Shown here: in pieces, positions 1 through 8,586 of the stretch
Layout: each line of letters opens with the position of its first letter
How positions within the stretch are numbered: position 1 is the stretch's first letter
From: Leptospira semungkisensis
GTDB taxonomy: Bacteria; Spirochaetota; Leptospiria; Leptospirales; Leptospiraceae
Direction: 5' to 3'
NCBI RefSeq assembly: GCF_004770055.1
Contig: NZ_RQEP01000005.1
Coordinates: forward strand, 62,001 to 126,000
Length of the DNA stretch: 64,000 nt
Translations under genes and position numbers: made by a program
Notes under the pieces: model-generated
What the model saw: the letters and a program-made list of their open reading frames with translations, nothing else
Database searches by the model: none
Told to the model about the DNA's origin: nothing

Positions 1-481
1 TCTGCTCAGGCTCATTCGCTTGTGCAGGAGCAACTGGCGCAGGGTCTGGTTTATCGGTATGATTCGTACTTGCAGTTTTGCTAATGGAATACGATTTTTC
101 CGATTCCGGAAGTTTTGCATATTCCTGATCTAATTCCTTCATTCGAGTGAATCTATAGATCTTATTTAAATATTCCTTTTCCTTCTCTTTGACTTGAGCC
201 GGATCATCATAACCGTCCTTTAAGAGAGTAAGTTGTCCTCGATCAATGATAAGAAGTGTGGATTCGGATGTGTCCTTGTTCAGATTACGATCTGGAAGGG
301 ACTTTCCTTCCTTATCTACCAATTGAATAGAATGAAAAGCGATCCTATCCGTACGAAAATCGGTTATATTCGCGATGTCCGGAGAAATCTGAAGATCCGG
401 AGCGGCATAATCCGTCGAGATTGCAGTTATAAATAGCAAAACAATGCAAAGACGGAAAAGGAAAGAACGGGATCCGGACAT
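1..481 (-). CDS. Secreted protein of unknown function, 3' end cut by window
   Basis: An open frame runs from an ATG at 481 to the window edge, about 160 codons, so the C-terminus is missing. The N-terminus (MSGSRSFLFRLCIVLLFI...) is a Sec-type signal peptide of about 25 residues. The mature part is hydrophilic, rich in Asp, Lys and Glu, and becomes Pro/Ala/Glu-rich near the window edge (KPDPAPVAPA), which looks like a linker. I recognise no domain. It lies 66 nt downstream of the 251-aa protein and is probably the last visible gene of the minus-strand envelope/helicase run. The frame is certain; the function is unknown. Confidence 0.7.
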   Translation of the reverse strand, partial: MSGSRSFLFRLCIVLLFITAISTDYAAPDLQISPDIANITDFRTDRIAFHSIQLVDKEGKSLPDRNLNKDTSESTLLIIDRGQLTLLKDGYDDPAQVKEKEKEYLNKIYRFTRMKELDQEYAKLPESEKSYSISKTASTNHTDKPDPAPVAPAQANEPEQ

Positions 482-547
482 AGCTCTTCTTACTATCGGT
501 AAAAAGAAGGCGATAAACAAGGCCCCCTGAAGATTTTAGAAGGCTTC

Positions 548-1303
548 CTACTTAGAATGCGAAGTAGAAAGAGAATACGTAAGTCCGTTCAGATCCGAAA
601 CTTCTCCACCTAATCTATATTCTATGCGCGTGATCTCTGGGAAATTCTCGAATAGAGTTTTCTCCACCGCTAAAAAAGCAGAGGACAAAAGTAGAAGTTT
701 CTTTCTGCTGATTTCTGCAGTCTTCTGGTCTTCCGACAACTGGCTCGCGTAGGTATAGTCTATTCGGAATTTCATCTCACTCAGTAGATTTTCAAGAGTG
801 GATTTACGAAGATCCAGGATCAAAAGATCTCCTCTTTTCCAAATAGAGATTACGGAGTCCTGCAGGTTCGGAAGTTTTTTCAAATTCCTAAATTGAGCGG
901 ATGCATTCGGAACACTCGGATCGAAATAATTGGACTCTCCCGTTTCTCCGATCAAAGTAAGAGCATCGTGTCTGAAATCTTCTCCAGTTAATAGAACTCT
1001 TCTTTTAACTGGATAGACTTGTCCTTCTCCATCAGACTCGAATACCACTGCTTCTTTTCTAGGATCGAAATTAGGAAGATCGTACAGAGTGAAAGGCACT
1101 AAAAGTTTCAGAGGATTTTTTCCAGCGAGAATAAAGCCGGTCAGAAATAATAAGACGATGATCCAAGAGTACGTTAGGAACAATGCCTTCTTGGATTCAG
1201 GAGAATCGGAAGGTCGAGTCGCTAGGCTGAAGATCCAGGCATAAAACGCTTCCCAACGAGCTAGGATCGCAGCCCAAATTTTCTTAATCTTTTGCAAGTT
1301 CAT
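548..1303 (-). CDS. Membrane-anchored protein of unknown function, 251 aa
   Basis: This protein has a short cytoplasmic N-terminus, one transmembrane segment at about residues 44-62 (WIIVLLFLTGFILAG), and a soluble part of about 190 residues expected outside the cytoplasm. Its start overlaps the end of the amidase gene by 20 nt, so the two are translated together. The C-terminal half (residues 170-245) is charged and helical, then ends in an IEYRLGGEVSDLNGLTYSL strand region. I do not recognise the family. Coupling to a peptidoglycan amidase suggests an envelope role, but that rests on position alone. Confidence 0.8.
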   Translation of the reverse strand: MNLQKIKKIWAAILARWEAFYAWIFSLATRPSDSPESKKALFLTYSWIIVLLFLTGFILAGKNPLKLLVPFTLYDLPNFDPRKEAVVFESDGEGQVYPVKRRVLLTGEDFRHDALTLIGETGESNYFDPSVPNASAQFRNLKKLPNLQDSVISIWKRGDLLILDLRKSTLENLLSEMKFRIDYTYASQLSEDQKTAEISRKKLLLLSSAFLAVEKTLFENFPEITRIEYRLGGEVSDLNGLTYSLSTSHSK

Positions 1304-2375
1304 ACGCTCTCACACCTTCTAAGATACTCTTTGCCAATTTCACCTGTTGGGTCTTGTCAGCCAAGAGATCCGATTCTTTTGGATGGGTAAGATACCCCAT
1401 TTCCACCAGAATGGCAGGCATCAAACTCCCCCTGAGTACGGAAAAGTCGGCCTTCTTCACTCCTCTCGACAATATCTTGGGACCAAGGTTTTTTTTCATC
1501 TCGGATTCAATGCTGCGAGCAAGCAAGCGGCTCCTTCTTTGGATAAGAGAAGACATCATTCCCGCCTGGATCTTTCTATATTGAGGCCCACCCTTTTTGC
1601 CGGAGATCTTATTTTCAAATAAGGAAATCTCCCTCGCTGCCTCTGTTGAAGGAGTTTGGGAAAGATAATAGACCTCGTAGCCGTTCACGTCGTCCGAGAT
1701 GGAAGCATTGCAATGTAAACTAATGAATAGAACAGAACCGCCCTTTTGGAGTTCCGAGTTTGCGATCTCCGATCTTCTTTCCAGCTCTATGAACGAATCT
1801 CCTCCTCTTGTCAGGACCACTCGAACCTCTGGATAGACCTTGTTCAGGAATTTCTTTACGAACTTGGCGACTTGCAAAGAAACCATCTTCTCTTGGATCC
1901 CTTTAGGAGAAGAAGTTCCCGGATCCTTTCCTCCGTGGCCTGCATCCACAATGATCGCAGAAAGCCTAAGCCTCTCCGCTTTGGGAAGAAGATCGAAGAT
2001 CAGTTCTCCTTCCTTGAACTCGTAACTCACGTCTCCGGGTAATAGTCTCACGAAGACAGCTTCTACAATATCCGGAGGAAGTAGAAAATCTTTGTCTCTA
2101 TAAATAACAGGTAGATTCGTTTTTTCTAAACTACCGTTGATTGCGTAAAAAGAAGAACCGATCCTGAAACGGATCTCTCCGGTGGTATGAGAGATGGAAC
2201 CGACTAGAGTTGCCGGTTCAAATTTAGGCTGTAGTCCCGGAATGCGCTTTCGGATCTCTTCGAAAGGCACATATCCGTTCTTACTTATAGTAGGTATTCT
2301 CGTCTCAGCGGAGAGAGAAACATTCCAAAAAAGGAATATTCCTAACCCCCAAAGAAGGATTTGATTTTTTTCCAA
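1284..2375 (-). CDS. N-acetylmuramoyl-L-alanine amidase (Amidase_3)
   Basis: Zinc amidase that cuts the bond between N-acetylmuramic acid and the peptide stem, for cell separation or wall turnover. A signal peptide spans residues 1-23 (ends SLSA). The catalytic domain covers about 138-360 and shows the family motifs: VDAGHGG (zinc His147), Glu162, SLHCNAS (His221) and the late ILVEMGYLTHP motif with the catalytic Glu. An N-terminal region of about 110 residues resembles an AMIN-like substrate-targeting part, though weakly. The signal peptide is encoded inside the last 34 nt of the helicase gene, and the frame overlaps the next gene by 20 nt. The fold assignment is secure; the exact AmiA/B/C subtype is not. 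Confidence 0.92.
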   Translation of the reverse strand: MEKNQILLWGLGIFLFWNVSLSAETRIPTISKNGYVPFEEIRKRIPGLQPKFEPATLVGSISHTTGEIRFRIGSSFYAINGSLEKTNLPVIYRDKDFLLPPDIVEAVFVRLLPGDVSYEFKEGELIFDLLPKAERLRLSAIIVDAGHGGKDPGTSSPKGIQEKMVSLQVAKFVKKFLNKVYPEVRVVLTRGGDSFIELERRSEIANSELQKGGSVLFISLHCNASISDDVNGYEVYYLSQTPSTEAAREISLFENKISGKKGGPQYRKIQAGMMSSLIQRRSRLLARSIESEMKKNLGPKILSRGVKKADFSVLRGSLMPAILVEMGYLTHPKESDLLADKTQQVKLAKSILEGVRAYELAKD

Positions 2376-4003
2376 ATGGATTCCTTCTTCTTGCCGGAAC
2401 CTTTGCGAGACTCATTGATATCGAAAAGATTTCTCTTCTTCTTATCGTAGTCGTTGTTCTGTTTTTGTCTTTTGTCTTGTCGGTGATTGGGCTGAGAAGC
2501 GGCTCTCTGATTTTCCGGACGCGGCTTTCCCTTCTTCTTGTTTTTGAAGTTTTTATCCCTTCGATCCGGAGAGCTACCGAATACGTTATCCGCTTTTTGA
2601 AGGAATTCTTGAGCTTCTTGGATGGCAGCTTCCGGTCTTTGCTTGCCACCGAATTTCTGTTTCCCGGGACGAGAATCTTTACTTTGGCCTTCTCTACGAT
2701 TGTCTCTAGAGTCTTTGTTCCAAGTCTTCTCTCCTCTTCCGCCGTTCTGGCTGAATTCACGGCGAGGTTTCTTGGAGTTTCTATCTCTTCCACCCTGGTT
2801 GCGATTTCCGTTCCTTTCCGAAGGAGCGTTATCGAAAGCATCTCCTCCCATGAATGTCTGGAACTCTCCCGAAGGAAAGACGAGAGTCTCCTCTTCGACA
2901 GGGATGACATCTATTTTCTGTTTTAGATACTTCTCTATTTTTTCCAACTCTATATAATCCGATTCAGAGCAGAAGCTAATGGATTTACCCACTCTTCCCG
3001 CTCTTGCAGTCCTTCCTATTCTATGTACATAGTTTTCGGTATCTTGAGGAAGATCGAAATTGAAAACTACTTCTATATTCTCTACATCAATCCCACGACT
3101 CGCAACATCTGTTGCCACCATGAACTTGAACTTGCCTGACTTAAAATCACGCATTAATCTCAGACGTTTTTTCTGATCTAGATCGGAAGAGATTCCTGTG
3201 ATCGGGATCCCGTATTTTCTAAGTGAATATACGATTTTCGGAATATTCGCTTTAAAATTCGTGAATATGATTCCCTGTCCTTCCATCTCTTCGCCAAGAA
3301 TAGAATTCACCATGTACGGCATCTTCTCTTCTCTGCCCAAGTGGACGAGCTTTTGGTCTATTCTTTCGGTGATCAGTTTGTCCGGATTGATCTGTATCTC
3401 TACAGGTTCGTTCATGAAACGATATGCAAGGCGCATAACTTCAACGGATAGAGTCGCGGAGAACAATAGAGTTTGCTTTCTATTCTTACACTTATGAAGA
3501 AGCCAACGTATATCGTTGATGAATCCCATGTCCAACATGCGATCCGCTTCGTCCAGAATGAAGAACTCTACCTTTTCGAGATCTGCAGTGCCGCTTCTTG
3601 CCAAGTCGATCAGACGTCCTGGAGTCGCAACGATTAGACCATTCAATCCTTCCAGATCTTTGTTTTGGGTCTTGTAATCCGTTCCTCCGATAATAGAAAC
3701 GACTCTGTAATCGGTATGCTTTAAAAGCTTCTCTGCTTCTTCTGAGATCTGGATTACCAATTCTCTTGTAGGAGCAAGGATCAAAGTGCTGATCCCTTGG
3801 ATCCCTTTATTCAGGATCGTGTGAATTGTAGGAACTAGGAAAGCGACCGTCTTTCCTGTACCGGTTTGAGCGAGACCGGTTACGTCTTTTCCCTCCATGC
3901 CAGGAGGGATTGCTTTTTCTTGTATTGGTGTGAGCTCAACGAAACCTGCTTCTTGTATGGCTCTTTGCAGGTTGGGCTCGAGATTTAATTCTTCGAATTT
4001 CAT
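2342..4003 (-). CDS. DEAD-box ATP-dependent RNA helicase with long basic tail
   Basis: RNA helicase that remodels RNA or ribonucleoproteins using ATP. Core motifs are in order: Q motif near residue 27, motif I AQTGTGKT (45-52), PTRELV, LDEADRML (motif II), SAT, then the helicase C domain ending HRIGRTARAG. After about residue 385 the sequence turns into a basic low-complexity tail rich in Arg, Lys, Asn and Gly (NRNQGGRDRNSKKPRR), typical of RhlE/DeaD-type RNA-binding extensions. The last residues KIKSFFGG are read just before the amidase start. Its start overlaps the methyltransferase stop by 4 nt (ATGA). It is probably a cold or ribosome-assembly helicase; the subtype is inferred. Confidence 0.93.
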   Translation of the reverse strand: MKFEELNLEPNLQRAIQEAGFVELTPIQEKAIPPGMEGKDVTGLAQTGTGKTVAFLVPTIHTILNKGIQGISTLILAPTRELVIQISEEAEKLLKHTDYRVVSIIGGTDYKTQNKDLEGLNGLIVATPGRLIDLARSGTADLEKVEFFILDEADRMLDMGFINDIRWLLHKCKNRKQTLLFSATLSVEVMRLAYRFMNEPVEIQINPDKLITERIDQKLVHLGREEKMPYMVNSILGEEMEGQGIIFTNFKANIPKIVYSLRKYGIPITGISSDLDQKKRLRLMRDFKSGKFKFMVATDVASRGIDVENIEVVFNFDLPQDTENYVHRIGRTARAGRVGKSISFCSESDYIELEKIEKYLKQKIDVIPVEEETLVFPSGEFQTFMGGDAFDNAPSERNGNRNQGGRDRNSKKPRREFSQNGGRGEKTWNKDSRDNRREGQSKDSRPGKQKFGGKQRPEAAIQEAQEFLQKADNVFGSSPDRRDKNFKNKKKGKPRPENQRAASQPNHRQDKRQKQNNDYDKKKRNLFDINESRKGSGKKKESIWKKIKSFFGG

Positions 4004-4800
4004 ATTTTTTTAATCGCGATTGAGTGGAATGTGTCGGCGTAGCAGGAGAGGTTTGCATAGCGGACGAAAAGTCGATGTGTCAGGAATTTTCCCTTCCACC
4101 CCCTGTCTCTATTAGGGTGGTAGGACATAGGTTTCCTATATACCGTGACGAGACCGTACATTTTCAACATTTTTTTAAGAGAATCGGGTGAGTAATCCCA
4201 AAAATGGTCCTTTGGATGAGTGCGAAACCATTCCTGAGGATTCGTTTGAAAAGAAGGTCCGTTCAAAGAAGGAAGTCCTAAGAACAAGAGCCCTCCAGGC
4301 TTGATCATAGAAGTAAGTTTTTCAAGAACGACTTCTACGTTAGGAAAATGCTCTATTACAAAAAAAGCACAGACCGTATCAAAGGTTTCTTTAGGAAGAA
4401 TGGAATCATCCAAGAAAGATCCAGCGATTACATCCAAGCCCAATTTCTCTCTAGCGTATGCAGCTTCTGTTTTAGAAAGCTCTAAACCCTTAACTTTGTA
4501 TCCTCTCTTCTCTGCTTCGGATAAGAAGAAGCCTGCGGCGCAACCTAGTTCAAAAAGAGTCTTGCCTTCGGGACTTTGAAAAGAACTCATCATGTCTAAA
4601 CGAAGCTTAGCTAGATTTCTCAGCTGTACCTCATCCTCATAATAAGTCTTCTTGTATTGGTTCTTATATTCTTCTTGGAAATACGAGTCTTCGTATTTTC
4701 TTTCCTGGGCTAATCGATAGTAATGGACCCCCGTGCGACGACAGACCATGTAGGCGTCGGGAAACTGAGGATGGGGTTCCAGTTCGAGTATAGAGGACAT
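4000..4800 (-). CDS. Class I SAM-dependent methyltransferase
   Basis: Methyltransferase with the Rossmann SAM-binding motif LFELGCAAGFFLSEAEKRG, followed by an acidic strand (GLELSK), then FDTVCAFFVIEHFPN and GGLLFLGLPS. This order matches Methyltransf_11/23-type enzymes. The N-terminus contains RRTGVHYYRL, which resembles the start of ubiE-like or sugar-methyltransferase proteins, but with no clear zinc-binding cysteines. The substrate is unknown. It is the first gene of the overlapping run that continues into the helicase and amidase, and is divergent from the RidA-type gene at 4960. Confidence 0.85.
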   Translation of the reverse strand: MSSILELEPHPQFPDAYMVCRRTGVHYYRLAQERKYEDSYFQEEYKNQYKKTYYEDEVQLRNLAKLRLDMMSSFQSPEGKTLFELGCAAGFFLSEAEKRGYKVKGLELSKTEAAYAREKLGLDVIAGSFLDDSILPKETFDTVCAFFVIEHFPNVEVVLEKLTSMIKPGGLLFLGLPSLNGPSFQTNPQEWFRTHPKDHFWDYSPDSLKKMLKMYGLVTVYRKPMSYHPNRDRGWKGKFLTHRLFVRYANLSCYADTFHSIAIKKI

Positions 4801-4959
4801 GCTTGCCTAACTGAACCTTGTCACAGACTCATCCTTACGTAAAGGAAAATCCCCCTCTCGAAAAGAAATACACCCGGAAAAGAATCCTCCGAATCTGCTT
4901 GAAAAAACCCTTACGAATCCAGGAATTGAAGAGAACGAAGAAAAGGAAGCCCCTGCCGA

Positions 4960-5415
4960 ATGAGCATATTGGAAAAAATCAAATCCCTCGGGTTAGAACT
5001 CCCGCCTACTCCTAAGGCCATAGCCGCATACATACCAGCCTCCCAATCCGGAAACCTAGTGTTTACTTCCGGCCAATTGCCGATGAAAGACGGAAAGCTA
5101 ATGCTCACTGGGATCCTAGGAGCAGGCCTCGGAGTAGAAGATGTGAAGGCAGCTGCAGAACAAGCTGCTCTAAACGCACTCGCCGCGATCAGCGGAGTGA
5201 TCGGAGATTTGGATCAAATCAAATCCATCGTTAAGATAGGAGTCTTTGTGGCTTCTTCTCCCGAATTTACGGAACAACATCTAGTAGCAAATCATGCTTC
5301 TAACTTATTGCTCAGTATTTTTGGAGAAGCGGGACGTCATGCGCGCTTTGCGGTAGGAAATTCCTCCCTGCCTTTAGGAGCTCCTGTAGAAGTGGAGATG
5401 ACGGTTTCCTTATAA
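4960..5415 (+). CDS. RidA/YjgF/UK114 family protein
   Basis: Small trimeric protein of the RidA superfamily (151 aa). RidA members hydrolyse reactive enamine or imine intermediates from PLP enzymes, but this longer subgroup may act differently. Sequence support: SGNLVFTSGQLPMKDGK near the N-terminus, the GDLDQIKSIVKIGVFVAS strand region, and the C-terminal ARFAVGNSSLPLGAPVEVE, where the Arg aligns with the conserved substrate-binding Arg of RidA. It overlaps the next ATG by one base (TAATG), so the two are translationally coupled. The family is secure; the substrate is not known. Confidence 0.9.
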   Translation: MSILEKIKSLGLELPPTPKAIAAYIPASQSGNLVFTSGQLPMKDGKLMLTGILGAGLGVEDVKAAAEQAALNALAAISGVIGDLDQIKSIVKIGVFVASSPEFTEQHLVANHASNLLLSIFGEAGRHARFAVGNSSLPLGAPVEVEMTVSL

Positions 5416-5987
5416 TGATACGCTCCTTATTGAGAGACTTAAGCCTTGCAGTTCCGGCCGTTCCCATCATACTCAACGGCTGGAAAAAATTCTTATCCCA
5501 GCTCTTCGGGAGATTCTTAGATTTCTACTCCGATAAAAACGGTAAGGAAAAACTATTATTTATATTAGCATTATTGCAATTGTTCTTTAGCTTAACTAGC
5601 TGGATCAATTATTCCATAGACTTGGGAGTAGAATCTTCTTCGGATATGGTTTCTAAGATCGCAAATCTACTCGGACTAGGGCATGATAGTAATGGAAAAG
5701 AAGAAGTGAACATGCGAGTCGCAATAAATATATTCTTCATACTCCCATGCTTCTTGACATTTTTCTTTGGAGGTTTTTGGAGAAGCCTTTGGGTAAGTAA
5801 GACGATCCTAAGCTTACAAGGCATCAGCGGACTATTATTTCTGCTTGGAGTCTTGTTTCCTGATATCTTCTTTGTTAGCTTTTTGAAAGAAGAAGATTAT
5901 GTGTACAATCTGAATTTCTACGCTTTCTTTACAACTTGGTCTCTCACCACCTTGGTTGTCTTGAGTTCGGGAAACTCCAAGACCTAA
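5415..5987 (+). CDS. Multi-pass membrane protein of unknown function
   Basis: This 190-aa protein has about four hydrophobic segments: residues 48-66 (LLFILALLQLFFSLTSWI), about 102-122 (AINIFFILPCFLTFFFGGFW), about 133-155, and a C-terminal one (FYAFFTTWSLTTLVVLSS). The start is fixed by the one-base overlap with the RidA-type gene. It resembles small Yip1-like or permease-like proteins in length only; I recognise no motif. It sits 21 nt upstream of modB and may be carried on the same transcript, but nothing in it suggests molybdate binding. Confidence 0.75.
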   Translation: MIRSLLRDLSLAVPAVPIILNGWKKFLSQLFGRFLDFYSDKNGKEKLLFILALLQLFFSLTSWINYSIDLGVESSSDMVSKIANLLGLGHDSNGKEEVNMRVAINIFFILPCFLTFFFGGFWRSLWVSKTILSLQGISGLLFLLGVLFPDIFFVSFLKEEDYVYNLNFYAFFTTWSLTTLVVLSSGNSKT

Positions 5988-6008
5988 AAGATCATCTTTA
6001 TTAATAAA

Positions 6009-6689
6009 ATGGAATCTTTTGACTGGGACTCCGTTCGATCGCCTTTAATTCTCACATTACAGGTAACCTTATTCTCCACATTTTTTGCTACGCTTGTGGG
6101 GATTTTATTCGCCTATCGAATGTCCAAGGCTCGATTTATAGGAAAATCATTCTTGGACGCAGTATTCACTTTGCCCATGGTGCTCCCGCCTACAGTTCTC
6201 GGATATTATCTGCTAGTCTTGTTCGGCAAAAGAGGAATACTAGGTTCCTTCTTATTAGAACATTTCCAATATTCTATATTATTTAATTTGCATGGAGCTG
6301 TTCTTGCTTCGGCAATCGTTTCCTTTCCCTTAGTCTACAGATCTGCAAAGGCAAGTTTCGAGGATTTAGATCCAGAATACGAAGAAGCCGCCTACACTTT
6401 GGGGAAATCTAAGTGGGCAACTTTTCTACTCGTAATTCTTCCTCTTTCTTGGAGAGGGATTTTGGCCGGTTCCATGATGGCTTATGCAAGAGGGATGGGA
6501 GAATTCGGAGCCACCTTAATGATAGCGGGGAATATACCTGAAAAAACTCAGACCTTGGCCTTAGCTATCTACGACTCAGTCCAAGCAGGAAACGATACTT
6601 TTTCTTTACTGCTCGTAATTGTTGCTTCTATTACATGTGTATCGGTTCTAACTTTGGCAGGAATTCTACTCAAAAAACCTCATTGGTAA
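6009..6689 (+). CDS. modB: Molybdate ABC transporter permease ModB
   Basis: Inner-membrane permease of the molybdate importer (226 aa). It has five to six membrane segments and the binding-protein-dependent transport loop that contacts the ATPase (EEAAYTLGKSKWATFLLVILPLSWRGILAG, about residues 125-155), followed by ARGMGEFGATLMIAGNIP, a strong ModB signature. It begins 21 nt after the preceding membrane gene and ends 11 nt before modA. Together with modA and modC it forms a complete uptake system for the molybdenum cofactor. Confidence 0.95.
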   Translation: MESFDWDSVRSPLILTLQVTLFSTFFATLVGILFAYRMSKARFIGKSFLDAVFTLPMVLPPTVLGYYLLVLFGKRGILGSFLLEHFQYSILFNLHGAVLASAIVSFPLVYRSAKASFEDLDPEYEEAAYTLGKSKWATFLLVILPLSWRGILAGSMMAYARGMGEFGATLMIAGNIPEKTQTLALAIYDSVQAGNDTFSLLLVIVASITCVSVLTLAGILLKKPHW

Positions 6690-6700
6690 AAGGCGTTCGA

Positions 6701-7465
6701 ATGAAGACCAGAAAGTATTCGCTAATCCTAATATTCTCTCTACTATTTAACGTTTCCTTACTCGCTCAAGAGAAGGAAAAAGAGATCCTTGTTTCCGCTG
6801 CCTCAAGCCTCACGGACGTATTAAAAGAAATCGGGATCGTTTTCCAAGAGAAGACAAAGATCAAACCAGTATTCAATTTCGGTTCTTCCGGAAGTCTGTA
6901 TCAGCAGATCGAAAAGGGAGCACCTGTGGATGTTTTCATCTCTGCGGACCAAGACATCACCGATAAAGGAATCGCAAACGGAATCTTAGAATCGAATACT
7001 AAAACGATTCTTTTAAAGAATACCTTAGTCCTAGTAGTTCCAAAGAATAGCACTGCAAAGATCGAAAAACTGCAGGACTTGCAAGCACCGGAGATCAAAA
7101 AAATAGCGATCGGAAATCCAAGCTCCGTTCCCGCTGGTAAGTATGCCGAAGAAGTTCTAAGCAAAGACGGACTGAACAAGACTTTAAAAGATAAATTCAT
7201 TCCTGCAGAAAACGTAAGACAGGTTTTGGATTATGTAGGAAGAGAAGAAGTGGACGCAGGCTTTGTCTACAAAACGGATGCTCTCGTCGCCGAGTCAAAA
7301 GTAAAAGTCGTCTTACAATTGAGTGGGCATAAACCGATCCTTTATCCCGGGATTTTAGTGAGCGGCATTAAGAATTCAGCGGATGCAAAATCCTTCTTGA
7401 ATTTTCTGCATCAATCTCCCGAAGCCAAAGCCTTATTTACAAAATATAAATTTACACTTCCTTAA
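6701..7465 (+). CDS. modA: Molybdate-binding periplasmic protein ModA
   Basis: Periplasmic solute-binding protein that captures molybdate or tungstate. I place the start at the ATG at 6701, because it follows an AGGCG ribosome site and opens a normal signal peptide (MKTRKYSLILIFSLLFNVSLLAQ, cleaved near residue 22); the longer frame from 6635 runs inside modB. Family motifs: VSAASSLTDVLKEIG, FGSSGSLYQQIEKGAPVDVFISAD (oxyanion-contacting Ser residues) and IGNPSSVPAGKYAEEVL. Length is normal at 254 aa. It shares one base with the modC start. Confidence 0.95.
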   Translation: MKTRKYSLILIFSLLFNVSLLAQEKEKEILVSAASSLTDVLKEIGIVFQEKTKIKPVFNFGSSGSLYQQIEKGAPVDVFISADQDITDKGIANGILESNTKTILLKNTLVLVVPKNSTAKIEKLQDLQAPEIKKIAIGNPSSVPAGKYAEEVLSKDGLNKTLKDKFIPAENVRQVLDYVGREEVDAGFVYKTDALVAESKVKVVLQLSGHKPILYPGILVSGIKNSADAKSFLNFLHQSPEAKALFTKYKFTLP

Positions 7466-8148
7466 TGTCTCTTTCCGTCGATATCCAGAAGAAACTAACT
7501 GACGGAGAAAGAGAATTTCTTCTGGATGTGCAATTTGAGTTCCAAGGAAATTTTCAAGTCTTGTACGGGCCTTCCGGCGCGGGAAAAAGCCTGACCTTAA
7601 AGGCAATTGCAGGACTTTTAAAACCGGATCGAGGCAGGATCCAATTTAAAGATCGGGTATATTTCGATTCTAAAGCAAAGACAATCATCCCTGCCGAAAA
7701 AAGAAATCTGGGATACTTATCTCAGAATTATGGATTATTCCCTCATTTGACCGTGAGAAAAAATATAGAATTCGGATTGAAAGGCCTGTTTCAGATCCGC
7801 GCGGACAAGAGAACGAGAGAATCCGTTGCAAACTTAATGGAATTATTCGAAATACAGGAAACTGCGAACAGCTATCCTAGATATCTTTCCGGAGGACAGA
7901 AGCAAAGAGTTGCATTGGCAAGAGCTCTTGCCCGAAATCCTGAAATTCTTCTCTTGGATGAACCGTTCGCAGCCTTGAATCCGGATCTAAGACAAAAGAT
8001 GAGAGAGGAATTAAGGTCTCTGCGAAATAGGATCGATGTTCCGATTCTTTTGATCTCGCATGATAGGATAGATCCTGATTTCTTCGGAGTCTCTCCCCTT
8101 TACATGGAAGACGGGAAAATCAGGCAAGGCCCCGCTACTACAGATTAA
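7465..8148 (+). CDS. modC: Molybdate ABC transporter ATPase ModC, short form
   Basis: ATPase that drives ModB. Walker A GPSGAGKS (about residues 35-42), Q-loop YLSQNYGLFPHLTV, signature LSGGQKQRVALARALA and Walker B ILLLDEPFAALNP are all intact. At 227 aa it lacks the C-terminal TOBE/MOP domain found in the roughly 350-aa E. coli ModC, so any molybdate trans-inhibition through that domain is absent. It is translationally coupled to modA (TAATG). Other oxyanion ATPases (CysA, WtpC) look similar, but modA and modB fix the substrate. Confidence 0.93.
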   Translation: MSLSVDIQKKLTDGEREFLLDVQFEFQGNFQVLYGPSGAGKSLTLKAIAGLLKPDRGRIQFKDRVYFDSKAKTIIPAEKRNLGYLSQNYGLFPHLTVRKNIEFGLKGLFQIRADKRTRESVANLMELFEIQETANSYPRYLSGGQKQRVALARALARNPEILLLDEPFAALNPDLRQKMREELRSLRNRIDVPILLISHDRIDPDFFGVSPLYMEDGKIRQGPATTD

Positions 8149-8181
8149 GATTTTATAATGTATTTTAATATAGGATCCGGA

Positions 8182-8514
8182 TTAGTAATCGAAAATTCCT
8201 AGATCCATCTTCGCTTCTTCAGAAGCCATAGCTCTTGGATCCCATTTTGGAGTCCAAACAACTTCCACATCAACAGAATTGATGCCTTCCACGCGAAGAG
8301 CGTTGTCCTGAATCTCCTGTTTCATCTGAGGTCCGGCAGGACATGCCATGGAAGTATAGGTCATCTCGATCTTGGCCTTATCTCCTTCCACTTGAATACG
8401 ATAGATAAGTCCCAGTTCCGCGACCGAGATCCCGATCTCCGGATCTTCTACTCTATGGATCTCCGCATAGACCCTTTTTTCTATATCTTGCGTTGGTAAT
8501 TCTAATAATTGCAT
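8182..8514 (-). CDS. DUF59/MIP18 iron-sulfur assembly factor (SufT/PaaD-like)
   Basis: Single-domain DUF59 protein of 110 aa. Family signatures are [19 protein letters not shown] near the start and [18 protein letters not shown] in the middle, whose Cys is the conserved one thought to take part in Fe-S delivery in SufT, PaaD and eukaryotic MIP18/CIAO2. It faces modC tail to tail and lies 3.4 kb from the sufU gene, so it could serve the SUF pathway from a separate transcript. The family is secure; the SufT role is inferred. Confidence 0.88.
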   Translation of the reverse strand: MQLLELPTQDIEKRVYAEIHRVEDPEIGISVAELGLIYRIQVEGDKAKIEMTYTSMACPAGPQMKQEIQDNALRVEGINSVDVEVVWTPKWDPRAMASEEAKMDLGIFDY

Positions 8515-8586
8515 GTCTAGTAATTAGTCTATTCTCGCTCAGAATTAGTGTAAAGAATTTTATAGAGAAGAAACTGAGCTCAGGCC

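Noticed and set aside
2305..2910. 201-codon frame within the helicase gene, minus strand
   Set aside because: Arg/Ser-rich translation with no motif, caused by the biased basic-tail codons of the helicase read in another frame.
4818..5015. 65-codon plus-strand frame before the RidA-type gene
   Set aside because: Lys-rich, no ribosome site, and overlaps the RidA-type start in another frame; the region is better read as divergent promoter space.
6635..6700. N-terminal extension of modA to 6635
   Set aside because: It lies inside modB and would bury the signal peptide; the ATG at 6701 is right.
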